Of a stretch of 64,000 nt of DNA, positions 11,531-23,100 are shown piece by piece (the first letter of the stretch is position 1; every line of letters begins with the position of its first letter). The notes beneath the pieces were generated by a model. That model did no database searches. It was not told the DNA's origin and was given only the letters and a program-made list of their open reading frames with translations. Where the stretch lies: contig OX485803.1 in the NCBI GenBank assembly GCA_950295325.1, forward strand, positions 38,455,554 through 38,519,553, in the 5' to 3' direction. The position numbers and the translations under genes were made by a program. Origin of the DNA: Polytrichum commune. Taxonomy: Eukaryota > Streptophyta > Polytrichopsida > Polytrichales > Polytrichaceae.

Positions 11531-14500
11531 GGTTTTCATTTTAGATTCATCACTTTTGCACTTTCAATGCTCATAACCAAATCTAGAGAAGTTTGATGTT
11601 TGTTGACGATGAACATCACATGTTTGTCAATGCAACAAATATTTTGTTGCATAGATATGATTGGTAGAAGAACCCTACTAACATGATAAACAAGCCATTT
11701 AACCCCGCTTCTTTGAGTTGGGGCCCACCAATATTACCAAGGTAAAGGAGGTCCAGTAAAACATGACCCCTATAGATGTGTGGTGTATATATTTCAAGTG
11801 GATCCTTCTACTATTTGAGGGCTCTAATGCTAATTTTGGGGTCAAATTGTTAAAAAAAAGTGCTATAATTTCAATTTCTTGCATTTTCACCTCAAGTAAT
11901 AGTAGCGGGGGGGGGGGGGGGGGCAAAGAGGTAGACAACTAGTCCCATTCCAAGAATTAGAGCACACAATTTTGTAGTGCTTGCTTCAAGTAGTAGATAC
12001 GTATAAGATTAAGTTGCATGGTTGGGAAGTCGTAGCTCTTAAATATTTTCATTACTAGGGCGTTCTTCATCCACTTTCACTTGTCGATGATATACCTAAT
12101 TTTGTTTCAAGTAATAAGCAACAACACGGTTTCTTGTCTAGTGCGGGATAATAATATATGCATGTTGGAAAAATCTACAATTGTCTACACTAGAACATTT
12201 GGTTATTGACTTTGCAAACTCGCCAACTTGCAGCCATGTTGGACCTTCCACATTCTTGTTTCTCCACATCCTACATGAACTAATTATTCGTTTTGTTTTT
12301 TCTTCCCTTGTTCATTGTTATTCACACGCCCAAACTGTGCTCTACTTCTTCATCATTTTTCTTTGTCCTAAGATCTTCATGTTCATCTTGTGTTTTTTCT
12401 ATCATTTCTCAATTGAGAGTGCTTTGTTTTGTTTATTTTATTTATACATCGAATATCTTCTTGTTTTGTTGCATCTTTTCTTCTTTAAGAAGTGTTTTGT
12501 TTCTCAATTTGTAGACCTTCACGTGCTCCATATTTCTAACCTCATTTTTTAACATAATTGTATTTTCTAAGGTTAATGTTTCCTTTGAGATTTTCTTGCT
12601 CTAGTTACATATTGGGCATCATATTTCTTTCTTATTTAAAATAATTTTGCTACACCTATTCATGATGTATTCTTTGTCTCTTCTTCTTCTACTTTAGATT
12701 GATTTCATTTTTTAGGGTTTGAGATCTATTTGCTTCATTTTTTTTGGCATGAAGCAAAATATCTTCTTCATCAAAATCACATTGATAATATTTCCTCTTG
12801 ATATCATAATATTTCTCTTATTTTGAAGAACACTTCCTCATTTTCTCTAACTTTTGTTTTGTTCATACCTTCCACCTCCCTTGTTTTGAAATAACATTCA
12901 ATTTCATTCTATCACTTACAATCACCTTTTATTTTTATACTATATTATTATAAACCATCATGATACTCCATTTAATTGAATGTAGCTAATGTATCATATT
13001 TTTACCCTCGTAAGTAACGAAAATGGATTTTTGGTGAAATTTCTCTGACTATATCTTAATTTAAATGTATCAAAATCTTCATTCATTAACTTGATTTTCT
13101 TATAATCTCCAAAACAATGACATTCATATCATAAACACAAAGATACCATTCAAATGCTCCCAATGGAAGATATTATGAATAAATATTTTTGTTCACTTGA
13201 GATACACATGCATAAGGTATTGTTAAAAAAATTGAAATTCTAAGTATATATTGTTTGTGGATGTATGATAACATAATTCATCATGGTTGATTTTCACAAA
13301 TTTTAATGATATAATTGTGGTGCATGTTGTGAAATAAAATTATAAAACATAAATATATGAAAAATAAATTTTATTTTGATAGATATAAATAAATCAGAAA
13401 ATCAAATGATACATTTGTTGAAATAAAACATATTGATGATTTTTTGTCTTAATATCACTATATTTACCTTGTTTCAATGATTTGTTTTATCATTTTGAAA
13501 TAATCACATAACACCAATCTAATAACATGTTAAGATAAACATCTACTTATAGTGGTTTATATTCATCACGATGGAATATATTTTGATTAACATAAGTAAG
13601 TACTAAAAAATTGCCCATGCAAAATATATGATGGATTAATTAAAATAAAACATGGTTGTAATGATACATCATAGCGACTTGCCACATGGTATACAAGTGG
13701 ACACATGTATTATCAATCAAAATAGGTACTTGAAATTCAATGCCACATCATGGCCATGTGACAACTCGTAGAATGTTAGAAAATAGGGCTAGAGTTCCCC
13801 AAAGCCATGTCATGGTTTTAAGCCACTTATTTGCGATTTTACAAAATAACAATAACTTTATTTATAGCTAGGAGAGGACAAGGGGTCTTACGCACCAACT
13901 TGAAGGTACTTAACTGAAGTAACCTCCATCTGACCCTCTTGATGAAGTCATCATAAGTTGCATATCATTATAATCCCACCACTAGATGATGGTATCAATT
14001 CCTTCACGACAATTTTTGTGGTCACTTTTAAATGATTCTCTCAATAGTCAACTTTCAAATATATTATGGACCAATGTTGCATGCTCGTCTCACAATAACG
14101 GTCATGCACAAGTTTTGGTTGGTGATCTACTTTGAACATTTAAAGTCTAGGTTATAGGTGGCCATATATGCTAAACGATCCCCAAACGATAAAAAACATA
14201 ATCAAGTGATGACATAAGATGACCATGTGCACATACAACAAGTCCACCATGTACCGCTCTTTGACATAAATAAATTGAGTGGAGGCTCTAGCATAGTAGG
14301 CAAGGCCATGGATTTGTTAATTTTACACTTCAATTAACTATATAGAATACTTTGGAGGCATTGGAAGCAAGCGTTTCATGCAACTTGTGGTCCCACATTT
14401 TCAATGATCACGATATGATAGGCAAGTTCATAATGTGTTCTTCAATAAGTTCTTTATCCCATGCAAAAGGTGGGGCATGACTCAAAAAACTTGTGATTGG

Positions 14501-14784
14501 ATTTTGCCAACAATAGTTATTTAGTGGTATAACTTGAGGTTTCGTGATTCATTAAATGGCTACGTGGGAAGACCCATCTTGGTTTCTACTTTTATCTCGT
14601 TCAAGATACTCAACATTGTCTATTTATGCATTCCAAACAACAACAAAAATGCTCTCACATATGGTACTCGTCCGTAGTAAACTGGTGTCAATAAGATTTT
14701 GCATGAGATGGATGTGTGTGCTAAAAATGATCGCAAAACCAACTCATTTTCAGCCTTAGGTAGGTGGGTTTTATGTGGTCACTC
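11531..14784. other. Gene-free AT-rich interval
   Basis: No recognised gene or element. A poly-G run of 18 occurs at about 11907-11924 and a strongly T-rich stretch at 12280-12900. The open frames in the T-rich part are leucine/phenylalanine-rich low-complexity readings and not credible genes. Several GTGACA and CATGTCA motifs suggest further decayed repeats that I could not delimit. Confidence 0.4.
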
Positions 14785-15170
14785 TTCTTGATTGGACTCC
14801 TACCTTTGAGGCATGGCTTGTAGTCAAGAACATATAAGAATAAAACAAATGTTACGATGAGATTGGACTGTGTGCTTGCAACCATTCTAGGTTCCATTGT
14901 CAACCACAGTCGAAAGGACCTATGTGACCACTTAAAGAGATAATCTACCACCTTGCCTGCCCAATTTAATCTCCCCTTATGATAAATATTTGGTCATTGT
15001 TCTCGACCAAATACCTAGATTTGATTACCCATATTATAAGATTCATAGTTAGAAGGAATACCAAAATACATGTGTTACATGAGATTGAATTATGTGCTCA
15101 AAATATCGACACAATTATAGGTTCAATTGTCAACATATTTGGGAAAGCCTATATAAATACCAATTTAAGG
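14785..15170 (+). repeat. Dispersed repeat family A, copy 5 (rearranged or two adjacent partial copies)
   Basis: 14785-14955 has TGATTGGACTCCTACCTTTG, GAGATTGGACTGTGTGCTTG and CTATGTGACCACTTAAAGAG. 15060-15170 repeats the middle part (GAGATTGAATTATGTGCTCA, TCAATTGTCAACATATTTGG). The duplication of the middle block indicates two partial copies side by side. Confidence 0.45.
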
Positions 15171-15349
15171 GGGAATGTGAATCTTTGCTATACATCCGTA
15201 TTAGTTGCTATGAGAAACTTTGGTGTCTCAACTTTGTTTTGAAACTTGGAATGACTATCTTTGTGATTTGCAATTGGTAATTGGTCAAGATGGTTCTTAT
15301 CCCAATCCAATGGGTAGGATTGTTCGGAGTACATATATTGAGTTGCAAT

Positions 15350-15482
15350 CCTTCGAATGATGGAAAGGCACTCTTATTGGGTGGGTGGAGACGGGACAAT
15401 GGCTTTACAAAGGCACGAGAGGCGCAATTCTTAGAGCAATGGAGGGACGCTTTGAGTAGAAGAGTGGGGATGGGACAAGATT
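15350..15482 (+). repeat. Outlying unit of the minisatellite found upstream of the aminopeptidase gene
   Basis: GATGGAAAGGCACTCTTATT, GGGTGGGTGGAGACGGGAC, TTTACAAAGGCACGAGAGG and CAATTCTTAGAGCAATGGAG match, in order, the units at 17812-19980, more than 2 kb away. Confidence 0.5.
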
Positions 15483-15597
15483 GAATAATTACATAGTATA
15501 TATGTAATCCTTAGGGCCAATTCACATGAGGTCCCAAGTGCCATTCATGATAACAAGTCCCAACATGGAGGCAAGGTCTTAATTTTTGAGCCTTGTG

Positions 15598-15725
15598 TCC
15601 AAGATGATCCTAAACTAATGGGTGACAGTGGAGAGGTACCCATTTCCAAATGGAGTGGTTGGTGGATCAATTCCCACTATGAAATCTTCTCTTTGCTCGA
15701 TGGAAATAAAAACCAGTTGGGTAGC
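15598..15725 (+). repeat. tRNA-derived SINE-like repeat, family S1 copy 2
   Basis: Second copy of the family at 10735-10880, with GATGATCCTAAACTAATGGG, GACAGTGGAGAGGTACCCA, TTGGTGGATCAATTCCCAC and GAAATCTTCTCTTTGCTCGA in the same order. It ends in a GTAGCTAGCTAGCTAGG microsatellite. Confidence 0.45.
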
Positions 15726-15834
15726 TAGCTAGCTAGGTAGCTTGCATACCTTGGACAACTAACCAACTAATCCAATTATTAATTAACTAGTTACCTTTTG
15801 TAATTATAGTTGATCGCGATTTGACTTGCCAACA

Positions 15835-16030
15835 AATGTAGTTAACTATACTTATATATATCTTGTTAACTATAGTTGTTCCCTAAAATGTATTGAAAAA
15901 ATATAATTGATTGTAGTTGGTTATAGGTATAATAAACATCAATGAACTAGTATGAGCAAAGTGTACAACTACAATTGTAGTCTTTCATAAGAAAGAACAA
16001 AGCCTCGCGGTTCTACCGTTTTCTTGTTTA
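15835..16030 (+). repeat. Dispersed repeat family B, copy 2
   Basis: Aligns with 4385-4725 over TAGTTAACTATA, CCCTAAAATGTATTGAAAAA, GGTTATAGGTATAATAAACA, CAACTACAATTGTAGTCTTT and GGTTCTACCGTTTTCTTGTT. Confidence 0.5.
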
Positions 16031-16109
16031 ATTATTTTTGAGCCTCGAGAACTATTAAAATCAAATCTTGATAGTTTGTATTAAAAAAAGTTATTGGGAC
16101 TTGTGTTGT

Positions 16110-16275
16110 GAGTTGGGTCTAGCTTTTTTACTTGACCCGATTGTCAACACAAGTTCCAAGCCTCACCTCCAAAAAGTGTTGTCATGTAGGCATCTATATC
16201 ATACTTGGGCCTTAGGACTTGGGACCCTATGTAAAGTGATAAGTTCCACCTTTCATGCTCTCAATGCATGAGAAT
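16110..16275 (+). repeat. Dispersed repeat family D, copy 1
   Basis: Matches the reverse complement of 49985-50150 over about 160 bp: CAACACAAGTTCCAAGCCTC, ACCTCCAAAAAGTGTTG, ACTTGGGCCTTAGGACTTGG and CATGCTCTC. No coding content; element type unknown. Confidence 0.55.
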
Positions 16276-16329
16276 CCACATATTAACCTCAAGTGAACTA
16301 GGACTTGGGACCCCATGGGAACTAGGTCC

Positions 16330-17430
16330 TAGGGCCAAGTTCCATGTACCGGTCCTGGTACAAATTTTAAATGGGTGAGAAACGGGTGACATCATCCAAA
16401 AAATGGGTGATGTCACCCATTTTATGGAGGGGTTCTTCTATGTGGGGTGCCAGTTTATTTCGATTTCCTACTTTCTCACTAAATTTGGTGAGTGATAAGA
16501 CATGACACTTTATGAAAGTGACCGCCAATGAAGGTCATCATCATTTAACTTTTCATATTTGATTTGCACATCAATTTCTATACATTTATTGAATGAATTA
16601 CAAATTATGTATTGTTGATATGCGTATAGGTTGGTACTAATGTGTATCTATATGCAAAAAATATCAATTTGTTTATAGGCAATTAATACCTAACACTCAC
16701 TTAAACTCCATTTGCCTCTCGAGTTTGTGCGGCCCGCCTCCAAACCTTGTGGAGCTCTAAATGCCATGTTGATATCATTGAAACCTTGAGAGTTTGGAAT
16801 TACCTCATCGGCAATCCATTCTTATGCCATAATGATAAACGAATCACTAAATATATGTACACAAAATAAAAATGATCAATCAATGAGAATGTATGTGATA
16901 TTTACAAGTTTTTTAAAAATGGATATTGATGAATGTTATATGAAGTAAAAACCTAAAACCCTAAAAAAATCTTTCATTCAATCACAAATTTGAATAGTAA
17001 CAAAGTGATTATTCATGCATACTAATAAACTCAAGAGAGTAAAAGTAAGTATTAATATTACATCACACATGTAAAATCTCGTTCAAGTGATAGATATGTA
17101 TCTTGCCCTTTACAAAAGAGTACCACTGTACCACAGTGAGCCCTAGGAGTACTCTTTAAAAGAAAGGACTTGAAGAACAAAGTGGCCTTTAGTACCCAAG
17201 GGTGTACCAAAGGTGACCAACCGATCGGGTCACCGGAGCTTTCTAACCAGCACATGTCCTTCTTGTGACCGTTAGGACCGTCCTTTGGCACCCGTCCTTG
17301 CACAACGCACAATACGGAACACCTATCCATGTGGAATACCGGTCCTTGGGTGGCAGGGATGGGCACATGGCACCCACCTTTTTTCACCAGCCCACCCATT
17401 TATTTTAAAAAAGACGGACCGGGACCGGTA
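16330..17430. other. Gene-free interval
   Basis: Holds a small perfect hairpin (AAATGGGTGA TG TCACCCATTT, about 16400-16423) and otherwise nothing recognisable; the reading frames at 17058-17541 are not gene-like. Confidence 0.4.
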
Positions 17431-17439
17431 CATGGAACC

Positions 17440-17802
17440 CCCTAACATTACCCAACCCAATACTCTTAACTCCGGCGCGGAGTCCAATGCGGCTCCGATG
17501 CGGCTCCGGGGAGGTTCGGATGCCAGCTCCGGTGGGTTCATTTTTCTAGCCCTCCCCGTTTTGGCCCCTTGATGATTTTTTTTATTTTTTTTGCTAAATT
17601 TGGGTTCTACGGCCCCAAATTACTCTAGGAGGCCCCTTATGAGATCAAGTAAGGCCCCACCCAATCAAAAAAATAGGGGGCAATTTTTGCCCCAACCCAC
17701 CCGAACCCACCGGAGCTGGCATCCGAACCTCCCCGGAGCCGCATCGGAGCCGCATCGAACTCCGCGCCAGAGTTAAGAATATTGGGTTGGGTAATGTTAT
17801 CC
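17440..17802. mobile_element. MULE-like foldback element with 9-bp target duplication
   Basis: Nine-base direct repeats CATGGAACC flank it (17431-17439 and 17803-17811). The ends are inverted: CCCTAACATTACCCAACCC on the left and the reverse complement GGATAACATTACCCAACCC on the right. Arms of about 100 bp (to about 17541, and from about 17697) are nearly complementary and GC-rich, including GGAGCCGCATCGGAGCCGCA. A 9-bp duplication with long inverted arms is the pattern of Mutator-like foldback elements. No transposase, so non-autonomous. Confidence 0.72.
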
Positions 17803-17961
17803 CATGGAACCTTGCCCTTAGAGTGGCGGAGTGGCATTTTAATTGGGAGGGTGGAGATGGTGCAAGGGCTTAACAAAGGCACGGGAGGCACGATTCTTAG
17901 AGAGATGGAGGGGTGGGTTGTGTGAGTGAGTGAGTGGGCCCGGAAATGTAATCCTTAGAGT

Positions 17962-18650
17962 CAGGGCTGATTTTTCACAAAGTTTTTGCCCGTCCACGTC
18001 CAAAAACCTTGAATTGAAAGGCAAAAAAATTGCAACCTGTCCCAAAACCGGTAATTTCTAAACCAACCCGTCCATGGAAAGGTTAAAGAAAAAACAACCC
18101 ATCCCAAAACTGGTTTGAAAATGAAAATACCCGTCCCGCAAGAGGTATAAATAAGTCTACAATGTTGGTAAAAAATTAGAAAAAAAAACCAAAAAACCAA
18201 AAACCAAAAAACCAAAAGATGTCGACATGTGACTGGTTGCACTTGGAAACAATAGGATCTTGACAAATTGTGCCTTCAATGTTTGCCTTCAGTTATTTGT
18301 CTTTTGTTGTTGATTCTCATCTTTCCAGTCCACCCATTCTAAATTTTGTGGTTGATGAATTAATGTATGTAGGTGAATCAAGCACTTCAAGATTGATATT
18401 TTGACTGGGTATTAGTGGTTTGATTGCATTATGCTTATATGCACATGTCATATATGACATAATGCAACTTATATTTGTATCATTGTTTTTGGAAAAAATG
18501 ATCAAACAAATTGTTATTTTGAGAACCTGTCCAAAGTGAATTTGACACGTCCAAAAATTGGTTCATTTTCTAAGAACCCGTCCACTGGGTATGTTTTTTT
18601 TTTTATGAACATGTCCCTAGACATGTTAGGGCCCTTGTCAAAAATCACTG
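17962..18650. mobile_element. Non-autonomous hAT element, family H, short copy
   Basis: Ends are CAGGGCTGATTTTTCACAAA and, inverted, CAGTGATTTTTGACAAGG, flanked by 8-bp duplications CTTAGAGT (17954-17961) and CTTTGAGT (18651-18658), one mismatch. CAGGG ends and an 8-bp duplication are the hAT hallmark. It shares more than 500 bp with the longer copy at 55371-56471, from which it differs mainly by an internal deletion removing the transposase relic. It sits inside a minisatellite unit. Confidence 0.85.
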
Positions 18651-18810
18651 CTTTGAGTGATGGATGGGCACGTTTAATTGGGAGGGCGGACATGGGACAA
18701 GGCTCAACAAAGGCACTGTTGGTGTAATCCTTGCGGCTAGTGATAGTGGAACACTCCATGTAGATGGGCATGGATGGACCAAGGGTTCAACAAAGGCATT
18801 AGAGACAATA

Positions 18811-19126
18811 GAGTTATCCTTTAATTCAAATGAGTTTGGTAGGGAGTTTCTTACAAAACCTTCCATGTTTGGCAAGCTTGAGGTGCATGCGTCGGAGGTC
18901 GTGTGGAGGTTTGAACCAATAACATTCTATATCAGGGAGTTGAGGGTCAAACTCGTTTTAGCACCGCATGCCTTGCTAAAACGAGTTTGACCCTCAACTC
19001 CCTGATATAGAATGTTATTGGTTCAAACCTCCACACGACCTCCGACGCATGCACCTCAAGCTTGCCAAACATGGAAGGTTTTGTAAGAAACTCCCTACCA
19101 AACTCCTTTGAATTAAAGGATAACTT
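18811..19126. mobile_element. Near-perfect palindromic MITE (TA target duplication)
   Basis: Arms 18813-18963 and 18974-19124 are exact reverse complements over 151 bp apart from a single mismatch (AAATGAG versus AAAGGAG), around a 10-base centre CCGCATGCCT. Terminal GAGTTATCC/GGATAACTT is flanked by TA on both sides (18809-18810, 19127-19128), and the interrupted minisatellite unit reads across the site. Its ends match those of 54730-54970. TA duplication suggests a Tc1/mariner-superfamily MITE. The extreme arm identity implies a recent origin or continuing gene conversion. The transcript would form a very long hairpin. Confidence 0.85.
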
Positions 19127-20029
19127 TAATATGCTTAGAGCTAATGATGGAGGGGCACTTCGAGAAGGCGGGTGGGGGGTGGACCAAGGACTTGACAATG
19201 CCATTGGAGGTGCAATAATCCTTGGAGTTAAGCTAGTGATGGTGGGGCACTTCGAGTAGGTGGGTGGGGATGGACCAAATACTTGAGAAAATGCATACGG
19301 AGACATGTTCCTTAGAACTAAGCTAGTGATGGAAGGCCACTTTGGGTCAAGATGAGTGTGTGGGGATGGACCAAGGACTCAACAAAGGCATGCGGAGAGA
19401 CAATCCTTACAAGTAAGGTAGTGATGGAGGGGCACTTTTGGGTTGAGATGAGTGGGTGGGGTGGAGATGGACCAAAGACTCAAGAAAGGCATTCTGGAGA
19501 CACGATGCTTAGAGCTAAGCTAAGCTAGTGACGGAGTGGCACTTTTGAGTTGATGGGTGGGGATGGACCAAAGACTCAACAAAGGCATTTGGAGAGACGA
19601 TCTTTAGGACTGAGCTAGTGATGGAGGGAGGGACACTTTTGGGTTGAGATGAGTGGGTGGGGTGGAGATGAACCAATGGCTCAACAAAGGCATTTAGAAA
19701 CACGATGCTTAGAGCTAAGCTAGTGATGAAGTGGCACTTCGAGTAGGTGGGTGGGGATGGACCAAGGACTCAACAAAGGCATTTGAAGACAATCTTGAGG
19801 ACTAAGCTAGTGATGGAGGGAGGGACACTTTTGAGTGGAGATGAGTGGGTGGGGTGGAGATGGACCAAGGGCTCAACAAAGGCATTTGGAGAGATGATGC
19901 TTAGAGCTAAGCTAAGCTAGTGATGGAGTGGCACTTTTGAGGTGAGTTGAGTTGAGTGAGTGAGTGGGTGGGGATGAGGCAAGGGTTGAAGGAGGTGTTA
20001 ACTTTAGAGGGGGTGGCCCCTTCGCGGAG

Positions 20030-20131
20030 GCGAGGTAGAGAGAGGAGGCCACCTCGGGCGAGCGCCGGGGGGGAGGAGAGAGAAGGCGAAGGAAGAAGAG
20101 GCAGAAGAGGTAGAAGAGGACGAAGGGGGGG
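20030..20131 (+). promoter_or_regulatory. GA-rich tract immediately upstream of the aminopeptidase start
   Basis: About 100 bases dominated by G and A (AGAGAGGAGGCC, GGAAGAAGAGGCAGAAGAGG) between the end of the minisatellite and the first ATG. GA-rich 5' UTRs and GAGA-type elements are common next to plant transcription starts. No convincing TATA box was found, so the transcription start is not assigned. Confidence 0.35.
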
Positions 20132-23100
20132 ATGGGGATGCTTGGAGGCCTGGCTCGCGCTTCTTCTTCCTGCTACTGCTCCACCTCCTCCGCCGGCTGC
20201 TCCCTGGTCTCTTTGCGATCCCTTCGTCTCACCCCTACCCCTATCGCCTCTATCGCCTGCGATGCGCCACGCAGGAAACGTGAGACTTTGAGTAGCGTGC
20301 CTTCACAGCAACAACAGCACCAACAGCACCACTCCCACTCTCGACGCTTCGTCTCCAGCTTCTTTGTGTCGTGTCCACCCTCGGCATTGGGTCGCAGTGA
20401 TCGACGAGCCATCATGGCGGGAGGTGGAGTTGTGAAGGCGATTCTCACATCTGAGGTTGGGCTCACCAAGCCCGCCGCTCCCGTGGTTCCCGAGGTGCTC
20501 CAATCTTCTCCTTCCTCCCCCCCGTACCGCAATGCTCTCATTTGGCACGTGTGTCAATGTGGGATGTGTTATCTGCTTTTTGTTGGAAGAGGGGGCGTTT
20601 GCCACGTCCTATTTTGTGACAGTTTGGGTTATGGGTCCGACGGGTAGAGTGCCGATGTGATGGCTTTGGTTCACGGCGATGGTAGGCTGGACGATTCCAG
20701 ATTAAAAGTACTGCTTGAATGTTTGCTCAGTTGTCTTTGCCATCAATTCGTCTATTGAAGAGGTCGTGCCTGAATTGGATCTCTGACTTGCATGTGCTAC
20801 ATTTGTATGTGGATGGTGTTGGAGCGCAGTTTATGCCAGGGTTTAGGTCAAGTCACAACAGATGGCATTTGTGGCGGTTGTTGAAGTGTCAGGGAGAGAG
20901 GCTGCATTAAGGAAAGATTATTGCTAAGAAAATAGCAGGAGGTTTTAACCTTTTTTCCTGAGCTGCGTGTTGACATGACATGAACTCGGTTCTTAACTTT
21001 GGTTATGCCAATGAACGCATTCATTTTAGCGTGCAATGGATTGTGAAATTGACGGCTCGAATGCGTGCCGGTTATGAATTGGTGTATCGTGTTTTGTATT
21101 TGCCACCTGTCTTATTGTGTTTTGTATGCGTCAATTTGGCTGCTTGCTTCTGTTTTACTTTAACAAATCATGTCTTCATGCATGTGAGGTAAGTAACAAG
21201 AAATATGAATTGAAGAACATGAAGGTTTCGTGAGGGCTTTTCATTGATTGGTCGCATGGATGTGCTGGGACAGATTGCTGTTCAATCATCTGAGGCAGAT
21301 GCAGTCAAATGGAAAGGCGACATCCTAGTTTTTGGAGTCTTTGAGGGGTGTCTTGAGGACAAGGAACTGAAAAGCCTAGATGAACTTGTTGGAGGTCTTA
21401 TAAGTGATATTATCAAAGAAGAAGACTTTTCAGGGAAGATTGGGCAATCGACATACACCCGACTGGCTGGTCATAGCTTCAAGCGTGTGGGTCTGGTTGG
21501 GCTTGGGAAAGTTAATGCAGTTAGCAAATCCACCAAGGTTTGGAAAACTTTAGGTGAGAACATTGCTACTGCGTCCAAAACTGCACAGGCCACCTCTGCA
21601 GCAGTTCTTATTGCTGGCTCCAGTGATCTCTCTGAGGATGCGAAATTGGCAGCTGCATCAGCTATTACTTCAGGTATAAAAATATTAAGCATACCTGCTG
21701 TGCTTTGAGTCTGACAACTTGAACTTGAATCTTACTTGTGATTCACGAAGTAAGATTCAAGTATCTAACGATTGGAGTGCACAAATGTATTTGATGCATG
21801 TCAATAATATTGAGGTAGGGTGACAGACATAGTTTCATTGATGACTTCCACACTCTAAACAAAGCTTTGTTACGGCCTTCTTACAGTTGGAGCTTTGTGT
21901 CTCCTATCTGTTATTGTGGACAAATTGCTGGAGGTTCTACAGCTTTTCTACTGAGACGTCCACCTGCTTCATGTGAATACAATCTTGTCAAGTATATAGT
22001 AGCTGAACTGGTGATGTACTGGTATTTGCATTGTGCAACAGGTGTCGTTTTGGGAACATATGAGGATACAAGGTTCAAATCAGAGTCAAAAAAACCCTTG
22101 CTGAGAAGTTTGGATCTCCTAGGCTTAGGAAACATTGCTCAACTGGAAGGTCTACTTGCCCAGACTGTCCACCAATGTGCTGGTGTCATGCTTGCAAAGC
22201 AGCTCGTCAATGCACCTCCAAATGTGCTCATTCCAAGTAAGCATCACTCTGTCAAAAAGATTCCATGTGTAACTACTACCTTTGTGTTCCTAGTGCTTGT
22301 GAAGTATAGAAACCAGTGAGGAGGCTTCCTAACAAGCCATACCCGCTATTAATTAATTTATTCTGTTTTTTTTAAAATTAATTAATTAATTAATTATTTT
22401 TTGTCACCCAATCAGTTTGTAACCTACCTGCTGTTCTCCTTGTTAGGGTTTAGCTGCCTACAGGTCCTGAAGGTTGTCTTTTGTGCAGGTGTGCTTGCGG
22501 ATGAGGCAGAGAATATTGCAGCAGCCCATGGAGATGTCATGACTGCCAAAATTCTCGACAAGAAGGAATGTGAGGAGCTCAAGATGGGCGCCTATCTTGG
22601 TGTTGCTGCAGCTTCTACCAACCCTCCTAAGTTTATTCACTTGTGCTACAAGCCTCCTTCAGGCACGGTGACTACGAAATTGGCTATTGTTGGCAAGGGC
22701 TTAACCTTTGACAGGTGTGCACCATCTCCTGGATAGTGCTATTCTTGATGTCACTGATATCTATATCTTGTGCATCTACACCTTCTTGCTTCACATAGAT
22801 TCTGTCAATCTTCCGCAATCAAATTTTGAAGCTGGTTCAATTTTGAGTTCAGAAATTGACATGTGCTAGTAATCACTTATGATTGGGTGCAACAGTGGAG
22901 GCTACAACCTGAAGACTGGACCAGGCTGCATGATTGAGCTCATGAAGTTTGACATGGGAGGTGCAGCTGCTGTGCTTGGTGCAGCAAAAGCTATTGCTGC
23001 TATTAAGCCACCAGGTGTTGAGGTGTGCATGTTGTGCACCCAATGAATTTGTGTCTGCTCTTCAGCATCGATGGGAGGTTATTGATATCTGAGCATATTG

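Larger units (their letters stand above)
17812..19980 (+). repeat. Degenerate minisatellite upstream of the aminopeptidase gene, units about 85-105 bp
   Basis: Units follow the pattern CTTAGAGCTAAGCTAGTGATGG, GGGCACTT, GAGTAGGTGGGTGGGGATGG, ACCAAGGACTCAACAAAGGC, ATTTGGAGAGACGATC. At least nine follow one another from about 19130 to 19980 (starts near 19130, 19220, 19310, 19405, 19508, 19603, 19708, 19795, 19900). Diverged units lie at 17812-17961 and 18651-18810. The array is interrupted by an hAT element (17962-18650) and a palindromic MITE (18811-19126), both inserted inside units. A shorter (about 88 bp) and a longer (about 103 bp) unit type tend to alternate. Confidence 0.85.

Noticed and set aside
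12181-12552. Open frame of 123 codons in T-rich sequence
   Set aside because: Phe/Leu/Ile/Ser low-complexity reading caused by a T-rich strand; overlapping frames look the same and no domain is visible.
16950-16970. CCTAAAACCCTAAAA resembling plant telomere repeat
   Set aside because: Only about two imperfect units; chance or a common motif in AT-rich DNA.
18664-19306. Open frames of 108 and 119 codons on opposite strands with shared protein sequence
   Set aside because: They are the two arms of the palindromic MITE read in opposite directions, not genes.
20173-20605. Minus-strand open frames of 122 and 100 codons opposite LAP exon 1
   Set aside because: Antisense shadows of a GC-rich coding exon; no independent evidence.
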